From: Paludibacteraceae bacterium
GTDB lineage: Bacteria; Bacteroidota; Bacteroidia; Bacteroidales; Paludibacteraceae
Direction of reading: 5' to 3'
Assembly: GCA_031292565.1 (NCBI GenBank)
Contig: JARLGW010000012.1
Span: forward strand, 400,478-464,477
DNA: 64,000 nucleotides
This document shows positions 27,015 through 36,376 of the stretch, piece by piece. The notes under the pieces are model-generated. The model saw only the letters and a list, made by a program, of their open reading frames with translations. It was not told where the DNA came from and did not search any database. Position 1 is the first letter of the stretch. Each line of letters begins with the position of its first letter. The translations under genes were made by a program, and so were the position numbers.

Positions 27015-27334
27015 ATATATTATGTCTGTTAAAGTGACGGATTTTTTATAAAGAAAAGAAATTGGTTCGATAAATTCAACGTAAAGATAAATAAATCACC
27101 GTTTAAATATTCTTTTTTAATTTTTCAAAAGATTTATTTACTAATGTAAAAAAGGGTTTTGTAAAAAAAATGATAAAAAAGGCATCTTTTTTTTTACAAA
27201 AATAGAAAATTATATACCTTTATGCCCTCAAAAGAAGAGGTAAAGATATTTTTTTAAAGAAAATTTATTTAACAAGACAATAACATTTGATATATTCAGT
27301 TATATTTGTATCGAATTAAACAGCCATTATTGCT
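27015..27334. other. Intergenic region between divergent cdaA and gldJ
   Basis: 320 bases, very A/T-rich with several homopolymer runs. A TATATTTG box at 27301-27308 is the likely core promoter of gldJ, leaving about 20 bases of leader; a TTG at the proper distance upstream is missing. No gene or stable hairpin was seen. Confidence 0.5.
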
Positions 27335-28885
27335 ATGAAACTTAATCTAATTTCTAAAACAGCAGTCTTTTTTTCCTTATTATTAGCGGTATCATCGTGT
27401 GGGAAAAAAGAAGTCTCAAATGTTACCGGGTGGGCGTATAATGACAAGAAAACTGGTGGTTTCGAAGTAAACTCCAACTACCAACAACAAACACCTCCAG
27501 GTATGGTATTTATTGAAGGTGGAACTTTCACTATGGGTCGTACTCAGGAAGACATTCCCGGCGATTGGAATAACGTGCCTCGTCGTGTAACGGTAACTTC
27601 TTTCTACATGGATCAATGTGAAGTTAGTAACCTTAACTGGAACGAATATCTGCACTGGATGAGATTAGTTATGCACAACTATCCAGAGTTGATTAAAAAA
27701 GCAACCCCTGATACATTAGTTTGGCGTAGCGAGTTGGCATACAACGAACCTTATGTTGAATATTATTTCACTCATGTGGCTTATAACAATTATCCTGTTG
27801 TAGGTGTTAGTTGGGAACAAGCAAGTGACTTCTGCGTTTGGCGTACCGACCGTGTGAACGAGTTAGTCATGGCTCAAAACGGACTTATCACGATGCCCGA
27901 TTTTGAAGGAATGAAAGACAACGAAGACGGTGAAGAAATTAAAAACAACATGGTGTTCAACACCAAGAAATATATGTTGAGTTCTGAATATAACCCAGAA
28001 GAAGGAAAACATCCAAAACAAAATCTTTTCGGTGAAAACAGAAAAACAAATATGTCCGACGGGCTACTATTTCCAGAATACAGACTCCCAACAGAAGCAG
28101 AATGGGAATATGCAGCTTATGGCGTTGTAGCTAAAGAAGGCGAAGAAAACTCAGGAGAAAAGAGATCATTCCCTTGGCCGGGACACCAAATGCGTAACCC
28201 ACAAAAAGCATTCAGAGGCCAAATGCAAGCTAACTACGTTAGAGGCCGAGGTGATATGATGGGTATGGGTGGTAAGTTAAATGATGGTGCAACTATTACC
28301 AATACAGTAACATCTTATTGGCCAAATGACTTTGGTTTATATAATATGGCTGGAAACGTTAACGAATGGGTAATGGATGTTTACCGTGCACTTTCAAGCG
28401 AACAAGTAGAAGAATACAACTCATTCCGTGGTAACGAATATAAAGCACCAGTATTTAACGAAAATACACAAGAAGGCAAAAAAGTAATGGTTCCTGTTAT
28501 CGACAGCCTTGGTCGTGTAAAATTTGTTATCCCTGTAGAAAAATCAGATTCAACAATGGGCAAGTTTGTTAAATACGATGTAAGAAACTACGGTGATGGT
28601 GATGCTCGCTCAGGAAAAAATCCTGACAATTGGAAAACCCCAATGGATCCAGATGCTTCATCTCGTCAGATGTATGATCCAGATGCAACAGCCGATGGCT
28701 TGTTATCATCTAAGATTACAAACAAAACAAGAGTTTACAAAGGTGGATCTTGGAAAGACCGTGCATTTTGGTTGAACCCATCAACACGTAGATACCTTGA
28801 ACAAACCAAATCTACCAGCGACATTGGCTTCCGTTGTGCAATGAGTAGAGTTGGTGGTCAATCAGCAAACGATGGAAAAAAGTAA
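27335..28885 (+). CDS. gldJ: Gliding/T9SS lipoprotein GldJ
   Basis: A 516-residue outer-membrane lipoprotein. The signal peptide ends AVSSC with the lipidated cysteine at residue 22. The rest is a formylglycine-generating-enzyme (SUMF1-like) fold: GMVFIEGGTFTMGR near residue 55, DQCEVSNLNWNEYLHWM, RLPTEAEWEYAAYG near 255, MAGNVNEWVMDV near 340 and the C-terminal KGGSWKDRAFWL ... GFRCAM. In Flavobacterium GldJ stabilises GldK and is needed for secretion and gliding. The paralogue GldK/PorK has the same fold; the ASPDTLVWR-like and TDRVNE segments favour GldJ. It lies 320 bases from cdaA on the other strand. Confidence 0.85.
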   Translation: MKLNLISKTAVFFSLLLAVSSCGKKEVSNVTGWAYNDKKTGGFEVNSNYQQQTPPGMVFIEGGTFTMGRTQEDIPGDWNNVPRRVTVTSFYMDQCEVSNLNWNEYLHWMRLVMHNYPELIKKATPDTLVWRSELAYNEPYVEYYFTHVAYNNYPVVGVSWEQASDFCVWRTDRVNELVMAQNGLITMPDFEGMKDNEDGEEIKNNMVFNTKKYMLSSEYNPEEGKHPKQNLFGENRKTNMSDGLLFPEYRLPTEAEWEYAAYGVVAKEGEENSGEKRSFPWPGHQMRNPQKAFRGQMQANYVRGRGDMMGMGGKLNDGATITNTVTSYWPNDFGLYNMAGNVNEWVMDVYRALSSEQVEEYNSFRGNEYKAPVFNENTQEGKKVMVPVIDSLGRVKFVIPVEKSDSTMGKFVKYDVRNYGDGDARSGKNPDNWKTPMDPDASSRQMYDPDATADGLLSSKITNKTRVYKGGSWKDRAFWLNPSTRRYLEQTKSTSDIGFRCAMSRVGGQSANDGKK

Positions 28886-28906
28886 CAAATAACGTAAATA
28901 TAAATG

Positions 28907-28940
28907 AAGCACTTGTCAGTTGTTGGCAAGTGCTTTTTTT
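28907..28940 (+). terminator. Terminator of gldJ
   Basis: AAGCACTTG (28907-28915) pairs with CAAGTGCTT (28927-28935), followed by a run of T to 28940. A strong intrinsic terminator 22 bases after the stop. Confidence 0.88.
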
Positions 28941-28993
28941 CTATAAACCTTGATAGCTTTTTTAGAATTTTTATTAATCATTGATGTAAGAGT

Positions 28994-30400
28994 ATGGAAC
29001 AAATCAAAAGAACAAAAATTGTTGATTTATTAAAACTTGATCCCGCTGGAGAGATTGTTAATGTTAAAGGATGGGTACGTTCTAAAAGAGGAAATAAAAA
29101 TGTAAGTTTCATTGCATTAAATGATGGTTCTACAATAAAAAATATCCAAATTGTAGTTGATTCCGCTTCTTTTGATGAGAGTGTATTGAAACCTATAACA
29201 ACCGGAGCTTGTATTAGTGTGAATGGAGCGTTAGTGGCTTCGCAAGGACAAGGGCAAACAATGGAAATAAATGCTTCAGAAATACAACTTTATGGTGAAG
29301 CCGATCCTAATGTGTATCCTTTGCAGAAGAAAGGTCATTCGTTGGAGTTCTTGCGCGAAATAGCACATCTTCGACCACGAACTAATACCTTTAGTGCCGT
29401 GTTGAGAGTAAGGCATGCAATGGCTTATGCCATACATAAATATTTTAATGATAGAGGTTTTTTCTACCTGCATACCCCTATTGTTACTGCTTCCGATTGT
29501 GAAGGAGCCGGAGAAATGTTTCAAGTCACTACACTTGATTTGAATGCTATTCCGAAAACGACTGAAGGTGGAGTGGACTTTGCAAATGATTTTTTCGGGA
29601 AAGCTACCAGCCTTACCGTTTCAGGTCAGCTTGAGGGAGAACTTGGAGCTATGGCTTTAGGTGCCATTTATACATTCGGGCCAACTTTTAGGGCAGAGAA
29701 TTCCAACACACCAAGGCATTTGGCTGAATTTTGGATGATTGAGCCGGAGGTTGCTTTTAACGAGATTGTAGAGAACATGGATTTGGCTGAAGATTTCTTG
29801 AAATATCTGATTCAATACGCGTTGGATAACTGTCAGGATGATTTAGCCTTCTTGAATGAAATGTGGGACAAAGAATTGTTGGAACGGCTAGATTTTGTAG
29901 TTAAAAATAAATTCATCAGGTTGCCTTATACCGAAGGAATTAAAATTTTGGAAGAGGCTATTGCTGGTGGACACAAATTTGAGTTCCCTGTATCCTGGGG
30001 TATTGATTTGCAGTCGGAACATGAACGTTATTTAGTGGAGAAACATTTTAAATGTCCGGTAATTTTAACTGATTATCCGAAGGAAATTAAAGCGTTTTAC
30101 ATGAAGCAAAATGATGATGGTAAGACCGTTAGAGCAATGGACGTGCTATTTCCTAAAATAGGTGAGATTATTGGAGGTTCGCAAAGGGAAGAGGATTACG
30201 ATAAATTGAAAACGAGAATAGAAGAAATGGGCATCCCGATGAAAGATATGTGGTGGTACTTAGATACCCGACGTTTTGGGTCAGCTCCACATTCCGGCTT
30301 TGGATTAGGGTTTGAACGGTTACTTCTATTTGTTACCGGGATGGGTAATATCAGAGATGTAATTCCGTTTCCTAGAACGCCGAACAATGCAGAATATTAA
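28994..30400 (+). CDS. asnS: Asparaginyl-tRNA synthetase
   Basis: Class II aminoacyl-tRNA synthetase that charges tRNA-Asn. An N-terminal OB-fold anticodon domain ([25 protein letters not shown], residues ~19-43) precedes the catalytic core with motif 2 ([21 protein letters not shown], near 235) and motif 3 ([13 protein letters not shown], near 440). Length 468 fits. It lies between two terminators, so it is a single-gene unit. Confidence 0.96.
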   Translation: MEQIKRTKIVDLLKLDPAGEIVNVKGWVRSKRGNKNVSFIALNDGSTIKNIQIVVDSASFDESVLKPITTGACISVNGALVASQGQGQTMEINASEIQLYGEADPNVYPLQKKGHSLEFLREIAHLRPRTNTFSAVLRVRHAMAYAIHKYFNDRGFFYLHTPIVTASDCEGAGEMFQVTTLDLNAIPKTTEGGVDFANDFFGKATSLTVSGQLEGELGAMALGAIYTFGPTFRAENSNTPRHLAEFWMIEPEVAFNEIVENMDLAEDFLKYLIQYALDNCQDDLAFLNEMWDKELLERLDFVVKNKFIRLPYTEGIKILEEAIAGGHKFEFPVSWGIDLQSEHERYLVEKHFKCPVILTDYPKEIKAFYMKQNDDGKTVRAMDVLFPKIGEIIGGSQREEDYDKLKTRIEEMGIPMKDMWWYLDTRRFGSAPHSGFGLGFERLLLFVTGMGNIRDVIPFPRTPNNAEY

Positions 30401-30404
30401 AACT

Positions 30405-30435
30405 AAAGCCTCAATAATTATATTGAGGCTTTTTT
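30405..30435 (+). terminator. Terminator of asnS
   Basis: AAAGCCTCAATA (30405-30416) pairs with TATTGAGGCTTT (30421-30432) around a 4-base loop, followed by a T-run. Confidence 0.88.
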
Positions 30436-30508
30436 ATGTGTACAAAATGTATATTTATGCAAAATAGATTTATATATAGCATGTATTTGTAAAAATATGC
30501 AATACCTA

Positions 30509-30538
30509 TTGCATAAACGGTAATTTTTATTAATTTTG
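30509..30538 (+). promoter_or_regulatory. Promoter of korAB
   Basis: TTG at 30509-30511, 19 bases, then TAATTTTG at 30531-30538. This is the full Bacteroidota promoter pattern and lies 17 bases before the korA ATG. Confidence 0.6.
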
Positions 30539-30554
30539 TGCTCGCAAAAACAAA

Positions 30555-32420
30555 ATGGATATGATTGATACGAATAAGATTGAAGAGAGAGAGCATGTGG
30601 TTGTAAAGTTTTCCGGTGATTCCGGTGATGGGATGCAATTAACGGGGACTCTTTTCTCAAATTTGTCGGCTATATTAGGGAACGAGATATCTACTTTTCC
30701 CGATTATCCTTCTGAAATAAGAGCTCCACAAGGAACGTTGGGTGGAGTGTCTGGTTTTCAAGTGCATGTAGGATCAAGTAGAGTGTACACTCCCGGTGAT
30801 GATGCCGATGTTATGGTGGTAATGAATCCGGCGGCTTTAAAGGTTAATGCAAAAGGAATAAAAAAAGGTGGGATAATTATTTTTGATGTTGATTCATTCC
30901 AACCTTCGGACATCCAAAAGGCTGGTTTTACCACTGAGAATCCATTTAAAGAACTTAAGCTTTCGGAAACGATACAATTAGTGCCAACGCCGTTAACGTC
31001 TATGACCAAGGCTAGTTTGGAAGGTTTTGGTTTAGATTTTAAAGCGGTTCTTCGTAGTAAGAATATGTTTGCTTTAGGGTTAATTTGTTTTTTGTTCGAC
31101 AGATCCGTCGATCAGGCAATTCATTTTCTTGAAGAGAAATTCAAGAAAAAGGAAACCATTTTGAAGGCTAACGTTAAGGTGCTTGTTGACGGATACAATT
31201 ATGCACAGAATATAGATGCTTCGATTGCTAAATTTCAGGTTAAGAAATCACATAGCATTGAAAAAGGAAAATATACCATTATAAGTGGTAACAAATCTGC
31301 CGCATGGGGATTGATTGCCGCTTCTCAAAAATCGGAATTACCCTTGTTTTTAGGTAGTTACCCTATTACTCCAGCCACGGATATTTTACACGAACTGGCC
31401 TTGAGAAAAGATTTGGGCGTGATAACACTTCAAGCGGAGGACGAAATTGCCGGTGTATGTACTGCTATTGGTGCTTCTTTTGCCGGTAATTTGGCTGCAA
31501 CATGTACTTCCGGCCCCGGTTTGGCATTAAAATCAGAAGCTATCGGGCTTGCCGTTATGGCTGAACTGCCATTGGTGGTTATAGATGTTATGCGTAGTGG
31601 TCCATCTACCGGGATGCCAACCAAAACAGAGCAAACCGATTTGTTGCAAGCTCTTTATGGCCGAAATGGTGAGAGTCCTGCCGTTGTTATGGCTGCCAGC
31701 ACACCCGATAATTGTTTTCAATATGCATATATGGCTTGTAAGATTGCGTTGGAACACATGACTCCTGTTATTTTGCTTTCGGATGCTTTTATCGGAAATG
31801 GATCTTCTTTATGGAAGTTGCCTAAGCTGGCCGAGCTGCCCGAAATAAAACCAAACTATGTGAAACCTGAAATGAAGGGTGAAGCAAAAGTTACTACCCG
31901 CGACGAGATTTCAAAGGTTCGTTATTGGTCGGTTCCGGGCATGGAGGGTTTTGCTCATCGCAACGGCGGCCTTGAAAAAGAATATGTGAAAGGTGGTATT
32001 GCTACTGACCCGAAGAACCATCAAAAAATGGTGGATGCCAGACAAGCAAAAGTGAACAACATCGCCAATTATATTCCAGACGTGAAGGTGGAAGGTGCCG
32101 TGGATGCTGATTTGTTAGTAATAGGCTGGGGTGGAACTCACGGACACTTGATTTCGGCTATCAATTCTTTGAAAAAGGAGGGAAAAAAAGTGGCTTTGGC
32201 TCATTTTAATTATATCAATCCGCTTCCTAAAAACACGGAAGAGGTTATTAGAAAATATAAGAAGGTAATTGTTTGTGAACTTAACAATGGGCAATTTGCA
32301 TCTTTTCTTCGTTCAAAGGTTACGGGTGTTGACTTTGAGCAATATAGTAAAGTGGAAGGCCAACCTTTTACGGTGTTAGAACTAAAAGAACGATTTAATA
32401 AAATTTTGGAGGCTTTATAG
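30555..32420 (+). CDS. korA: 2-oxoacid:ferredoxin oxidoreductase, fused gamma-alpha subunit
   Basis: A 621-residue subunit of a CoA-acylating 2-oxoacid:ferredoxin oxidoreductase, most like the 2-oxoglutarate type. Residues ~15-200 are the gamma domain (FSGDSGDGMQLTGTLFSN). Residues ~230-600 are the alpha part: GNKSAAWGLIAA, GSYPITPATDILHELA, EDEIAGVCTAIGASFAG, and MRSGPSTGMPTKTEQTDL. The complex turns 2-oxoglutarate (or a related acid) plus CoA into acyl-CoA, CO2 and reduced ferredoxin using thiamine diphosphate in the beta subunit. korB follows after 2 bases. Substrate is inferred from overall likeness. Confidence 0.9.
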   Translation: MDMIDTNKIEEREHVVVKFSGDSGDGMQLTGTLFSNLSAILGNEISTFPDYPSEIRAPQGTLGGVSGFQVHVGSSRVYTPGDDADVMVVMNPAALKVNAKGIKKGGIIIFDVDSFQPSDIQKAGFTTENPFKELKLSETIQLVPTPLTSMTKASLEGFGLDFKAVLRSKNMFALGLICFLFDRSVDQAIHFLEEKFKKKETILKANVKVLVDGYNYAQNIDASIAKFQVKKSHSIEKGKYTIISGNKSAAWGLIAASQKSELPLFLGSYPITPATDILHELALRKDLGVITLQAEDEIAGVCTAIGASFAGNLAATCTSGPGLALKSEAIGLAVMAELPLVVIDVMRSGPSTGMPTKTEQTDLLQALYGRNGESPAVVMAASTPDNCFQYAYMACKIALEHMTPVILLSDAFIGNGSSLWKLPKLAELPEIKPNYVKPEMKGEAKVTTRDEISKVRYWSVPGMEGFAHRNGGLEKEYVKGGIATDPKNHQKMVDARQAKVNNIANYIPDVKVEGAVDADLLVIGWGGTHGHLISAINSLKKEGKKVALAHFNYINPLPKNTEEVIRKYKKVIVCELNNGQFASFLRSKVTGVDFEQYSKVEGQPFTVLELKERFNKILEAL

Positions 32421-32422
32421 TA

Positions 32423-33433
32423 ATGGCTGAATTAAAATATGTAGCAAAGGATTTTAAAAGTGATCAGTACGTGCGTTGGTGTCCCGGTTGTGGAGATCAT
32501 GGTGCAATAAATTCACTTCAAAAAGCAATGGCTGAGGTTGGTGTTGCTCCTGACAAAACAGCTGTTATTTCAGGTATTGGATGTTCTTCGCGTTTACCTT
32601 ATTACATGGGTACTTACGGGTTTCACACTATACATGGGCGTGGAGCAGCCGTTGCCACGGGTGTAAAAGTAGCCAATCCTGACCTTACCGTTTGGCAAAT
32701 TACGGGCGATGGCGATTGTTTGGCTATTGGCGGAAATCATTTTATTCATAGCGTGCGTCGTAATATAGATTTGAACGTGCTGTTGTTTAATAATGAAATT
32801 TATGGTTTAACCAAGGGTCAATATTCACCAACTACGGTAAAAGGTTTTGTTACAAAAAGTTCACCATTTGGCACTGTGGAACGACCATTCCGTCCGGGTG
32901 AATTAACACTTGGTGCGCGAGGTACTTTCTTCGCTAGATGTTTGGATGTTGACATCAAAAATTCGGTGGATGCTATGGTGGCGGCTGCCAAACACAAAGG
33001 CACATCAGTGGTAGAAGTGTTGGTGAATTGTGTTATTTTCAATGACGGTGCTCATGATTGGATTGCATCGAAAGAGAACCGCTTGGAACGAACAATCCTG
33101 CTAAAACATGGAGAGCCAATGCTTTTCGGAAAAGATAACGATAAGGGTTTGGTGTTGGATGGTTTTACCTTAAAAACAATAAAACTGGGAGAGAATGGTA
33201 TTACGGAGAAAGATATTTTAGTGCATGATGCTGCATGTAAAGATTATACGTTGCATAATTTGCTTGTAAATATGGAAGGCCCTGATATGCCTATTGCCAT
33301 GGGCGTTATCCGTTGTGTGGACGAAGAAACGTATGATGATGCCGTTCATAATCAAATAGAACAGATTCAAGCTAAACGGAAGATAAAAACTTTTGATGAA
33401 TTACTTTCCAGCTGCGAAACTTGGGAAATGTGA
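32423..33433 (+). CDS. korB: 2-oxoacid:ferredoxin oxidoreductase, beta subunit
   Basis: A 336-residue TPP-binding subunit. RWCPGCGDHGAINSLQ near residues 18-33 has the cysteine pair, a third cysteine sits in SGIGCSSRLPYY, and the thiamine motif GDGDCLAIGGNHF ... NVLLFNNEIYGLTKGQ is at ~95-135. Together with the alpha subunit it makes acyl-CoA and reduced ferredoxin. No separate ferredoxin-like delta subunit gene is adjacent. Confidence 0.93.
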   Translation: MAELKYVAKDFKSDQYVRWCPGCGDHGAINSLQKAMAEVGVAPDKTAVISGIGCSSRLPYYMGTYGFHTIHGRGAAVATGVKVANPDLTVWQITGDGDCLAIGGNHFIHSVRRNIDLNVLLFNNEIYGLTKGQYSPTTVKGFVTKSSPFGTVERPFRPGELTLGARGTFFARCLDVDIKNSVDAMVAAAKHKGTSVVEVLVNCVIFNDGAHDWIASKENRLERTILLKHGEPMLFGKDNDKGLVLDGFTLKTIKLGENGITEKDILVHDAACKDYTLHNLLVNMEGPDMPIAMGVIRCVDEETYDDAVHNQIEQIQAKRKIKTFDELLSSCETWEM

Positions 33434-33456
33434 TTTTGATCTGAAACAAAAATAGA

Positions 33457-33489
33457 AAAGGCTGTTCTTCACAAATGAAGACAGCCTTT
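33457..33489. terminator. Bidirectional terminator between korB and the SDR gene
   Basis: AAAGGCTGT (33457-33465) pairs with ACAGCCTTT (33481-33489), extended by TCTTC/GAAG with one bulge. T-rich on the minus-strand side, short T-run on the plus side. It serves both converging genes. Confidence 0.8.
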
Positions 33490-33496
33490 CGTGTTT

Positions 33497-34258
33497 TTAG
33501 ATATTCATTCCTCCCGAAACTTCTATTGTTTGAGCGTTAACCCAACCAGCTTCATCAGAGCAAAGAAATGCAACTACGCCCCCTATATCTTCCGGTTGAC
33601 CAACTCGAGGTATGGCCGTAACACTTTTCATATATTCTTGTGCTTGCACGTTTGTTTTCAGGCTGGCATTCCCAAAGTCGGTTGCTATGGCACCCGGAGC
33701 AATGGCATTAACCGTAATAAATCTGCTGCCTAATTCTTTTGCCAAGTATTTGGTAAGCGTTTCAATAGCACCTTTCAGTGAGGCATACACTGAGAATCCG
33801 GGTAATGTAAAACGAGCTAACCCTGACGATAGATTTATAATTCGACCTCCATCGTTGAGCAAGGGTAATGCCTTTTGTGTTAAAAAATAAACACCTTTAA
33901 AATGTATGTTTGTTAACGTGTCAAACTGTTCTTCTGTGGTTTGAGCAAAAGGAGCAGTAATGCCAATACCTGCATTGTTAATCAAAAAATCAAAGCTTTC
34001 TGTATCAAATTTGCTTTTAAGTTCAGCTTTTATTTGTGCAAAAAACGAGTCGAAGCTCTGAATGTTGCCAGTATCTAATTGAAGAGCCACGGCTGTAGCT
34101 CCTAATTTGTTAATTTCTGATACAACGGCTTCTGCTTCCTCTTTTTTGCTGTGGTAGGTTAGTATTACATCAATATTTCTTTTCGCTAGGCTAATAGCCA
34201 TGTCTTTCCCTAGTCCGCGGCTGCCGCCTGTAACCAAGGCTATTTTTCTTTTTCTCAT
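33497..34258 (-). CDS. Short-chain dehydrogenase/reductase
   Basis: A 253-residue classical SDR. The nucleotide motif TGGSRGLGKDMA is at residues ~10-21, NNAGIG near 92, and the catalytic residues in LSSGLARFTLPGFSVYASLKGAIE (Ser, then Y-x-x-x-K) near 145-165. The C-terminus has the usual GGVVAFLCSDEAGWVNAQTIEVSGG end. The start is the ATG at 34258 in place of a TTG six bases earlier. Cofactor and substrate cannot be told. It ends at the hairpin shared with korB. Confidence 0.92.
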   Translation of the reverse strand: MRKRKIALVTGGSRGLGKDMAISLAKRNIDVILTYHSKKEEAEAVVSEINKLGATAVALQLDTGNIQSFDSFFAQIKAELKSKFDTESFDFLINNAGIGITAPFAQTTEEQFDTLTNIHFKGVYFLTQKALPLLNDGGRIINLSSGLARFTLPGFSVYASLKGAIETLTKYLAKELGSRFITVNAIAPGAIATDFGNASLKTNVQAQEYMKSVTAIPRVGQPEDIGGVVAFLCSDEAGWVNAQTIEVSGGMNI

Positions 34259-34610
34259 AATCAAATTTTATTAAGTAATATTTATAATGCATTTTCAAAA
34301 CAGATATTTATGTAAATGTACAAATATTTCATTTGAAGAAAGCATTAATAGGTTAAGATATTGTGCTTTATAAAGTATTAACAATAGACCTATTTTGAGA
34401 AAGGAGTGGGGTGAGAAAACGAAAAGATTAGTTAAAGAAAATGGATATTAATTTGGCTTGAGATAATATTTAGTGCTGTAGGAGAGGAGGGCTGTTTGTT
34501 GGATAAAAGGAGATAGATGTTTAACCGGAAAAACTACCGGGTAAAGAAATTTTTAGGAAATATTCTTTGCCTCTTGTTTTTCTAACGTATGTTGAAGATG
34601 TGATTGTTTT
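34259..34610. other. Gene-free stretch
   Basis: 352 bases between the SDR start and the end of the small gene at 34611. A/T-rich, with stop codons in all frames at short intervals. No hairpin or repeat stood out. Confidence 0.4.
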
Positions 34611-34949
34611 TTAAAGAAATTCTGCTGTTTCGGGATGAAACCCGCTGCTTATTATTATATTCTTTTTGCCATTAGCAGTTTCTTCTACATAGTAAGCTAG
34701 CATTTTGAATAATTCGTCAATTGCCTGCTCTTGTTTGCTTAAAAGATTTGTTTGTTGACTCGATCTTTCTTCTGCATTTAAATATGCAGTTTCCAAAGCT
34801 TCCACACCTGTTGCTAAATCTACAAGGGGAACATCAGGTAGGGGAAAAGATGTATTTCTCGACATTTGTATTATAATGTATCGATAAAATACAATTTTTT
34901 TAGGAGGTGGGTAGCTAATAAAATTTAATGCTACTTTATTCATAGTCAT
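34611..34949 (-). CDS. Small protein resembling the N-terminal head of FN3-associated Bacteroidota proteins
   Basis: A 112-residue protein. NTSFPLPDVPLVDLATGVEALETAYLNA-type sequence (residues ~32-60) followed by a helical stretch and ELFKMLAYYVEETANGKKNIIISSGF matches, from memory, the head of Bacteroidota proteins in which a fibronectin type III domain follows SSGF. Here the chain stops nine residues after SSGF, so it is either a shortened remnant or a free-standing head. ATG codons at 34949 and 34943 are both possible starts. Function unknown. Confidence 0.6.
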   Translation of the reverse strand: MTMNKVALNFISYPPPKKIVFYRYIIIQMSRNTSFPLPDVPLVDLATGVEALETAYLNAEERSSQQTNLLSKQEQAIDELFKMLAYYVEETANGKKNIIISSGFHPETAEFL

Positions 34950-35285
34950 ATCTTTTTATTTTTTTAATTGACTTTCTTTATTATACTCTCAGAAAGAACT
35001 CAATCCATTAACTGTAAAGAAATTAAATAAATACTTTTTCTATTTGTTGATGTTTATAAATATCACGTTAATATAAATTTTCACAGTGAGTTGATAAAAA
35101 AACATAATTAATCGTAATTACTATTTAAAACACAATTTAGTATGTAATTGTTTGTTTTTTTTAAAACGAAGTGAACTAATTTGTTGTCAGTCAAAATTTT
35201 ATAAAACTATTTCCTTTTGTTGTTAGGCTTGTCCTAATTAGCCAAAGCCCCACCCTTTCTTACTTACAGAAGAAGTAGAGAAAGG

Positions 35286-35305
35286 GCATGGCCAGGCTAC
35301 CAACC
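35286..35305 (+). repeat. Direct repeat, copy 1
   Basis: GCATGGCCAGGCTACCAACC. A copy with one C-to-T change lies at 36587-36606 in the same orientation. Just upstream here is an imperfect hairpin built on CCCTTTCT / AGAAAGGG (about 35254-35285). The rest of 34950-35334 holds no gene that I can see. Confidence 0.6.
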
Positions 35306-35334
35306 TTAAAAATATCTTGAACACAAAGTCATAA

Positions 35335-35697
35335 TTAACATATATTTTCCTTGAAAAATTGTTTTACCCATATTGAGTTAATGGTGCTATCAACAATTTG
35401 TTTTAATAAACAGTATTTGAAAATTTCAATCTCCATTTTTGATAATTCTGTTTTGGCTAAAGCATTCATTTCCAATTCATCTTTCTTTTGATATATCAAG
35501 AATTCGAACATGGCTTTGGATATTTTGTTTTCTTCCAGTTCCACAATCCACAAGTCGAGGTTCCCTTTAAGTTTATCAAGCACTTGATAGGCGTCTTGCT
35601 TTATAGCATCTTCGTGTTTTGCCATGGAAGATTTAATAAGGCGATTTATTTCTTTTTTTAGAATATGGTTTATTTGATTTAATTCATTAGTTGTCAT
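35335..35697 (-). CDS. Small helical protein of unknown function
   Basis: About 120 residues from the ATG at 35697 (MTTNELNQINHILKKEINR). A longer frame from a TTG at 35769 adds a basic stretch with no resemblance to anything. The chain is mostly helical and charged, with a central WIVELEENKISKAMFEFLIYQKKDE region and a hydrophobic C-terminal helix (FKYCLLKQIVDSTINSIW). I recall similar small proteins in other Bacteroidota but no function. It follows the gene at 35766 on the same strand and the two probably form one unit. Confidence 0.6.
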   Translation of the reverse strand: MTTNELNQINHILKKEINRLIKSSMAKHEDAIKQDAYQVLDKLKGNLDLWIVELEENKISKAMFEFLIYQKKDELEMNALAKTELSKMEIEIFKYCLLKQIVDSTINSIWVKQFFKENIC

Positions 35698-35765
35698 GGC
35701 CTTACTGCTTTTTTTGTGAAGAAATATAAATCTCTCGTTTTGGTATTGATACCTTATATATAGAG

Positions 35766-36167
35766 TCAAAGTGATTTATGATGTATCCCTGCTTCCGAAT
35801 GAAATATAACATCATTTATTTTCTTGTGTATGAGATTGTCAAAATGTACAATTAAGATGCAATCCTCCGTGTTGTTCCATATACACTTATCCAAACCCCA
35901 GTAAAAAGAATATTCCATTCTCCCTTCTTTTTCCAACATCGAATTTTTCCCTTCTTTTGTGTTGAGTACAACTGTATCTCCTTTTTTCATTGGTTGGGAA
36001 GGAAATATATAAATTGTTTTAACCTTGTTGGAAGGCCTTTCCTGATGTGTATAATTAGTATGCATAATCATATAATGCCCAATATTGCAATCTTCCAACA
36101 CATCAATAATAATTCTTTCCGATTCAGGCTTTCCGTAATCTATAATGCTTCTAATTTCTACCCTCAT
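35766..36167 (-). CDS. Small beta-rich protein, possible lamin-tail-like fold
   Basis: A 133-residue protein. The C-terminal half has the spacing of a lamin-tail (LTD) fold: a YIFPSQPMKKGDTVVLNTKEG strand-turn, then FYWGLDKCIWNNTEDCILIVH. The N-terminal part (DYGKPESERIIIDVLEDCNIG) fits the opening strands. No signal peptide. Function unknown. First gene of a two-gene minus-strand unit that is bracketed by the 20-base direct repeats at 35286 and 36587. Confidence 0.6.
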   Translation of the reverse strand: MRVEIRSIIDYGKPESERIIIDVLEDCNIGHYMIMHTNYTHQERPSNKVKTIYIFPSQPMKKGDTVVLNTKEGKNSMLEKEGRMEYSFYWGLDKCIWNNTEDCILIVHFDNLIHKKINDVIFHSEAGIHHKSL

Positions 36168-36376
36168 ATCAGTTTGATTTAATAAATGAAAAATGCTTGT
36201 TTTAAAGTACTTTGTAGGGTTATAAATTCACTTTTGATAATTAGAAATCTAATCCCATTTGAGTATTAATGACATCCTTAATAAATTCTTTTGTAAAAGA
36301 AAAAATGGCAAAAGAGAAATGACGTAAGAATTTTAAACACGTTTTGCTATTTCTATAGCTTAATGTTTTTGTCGAT

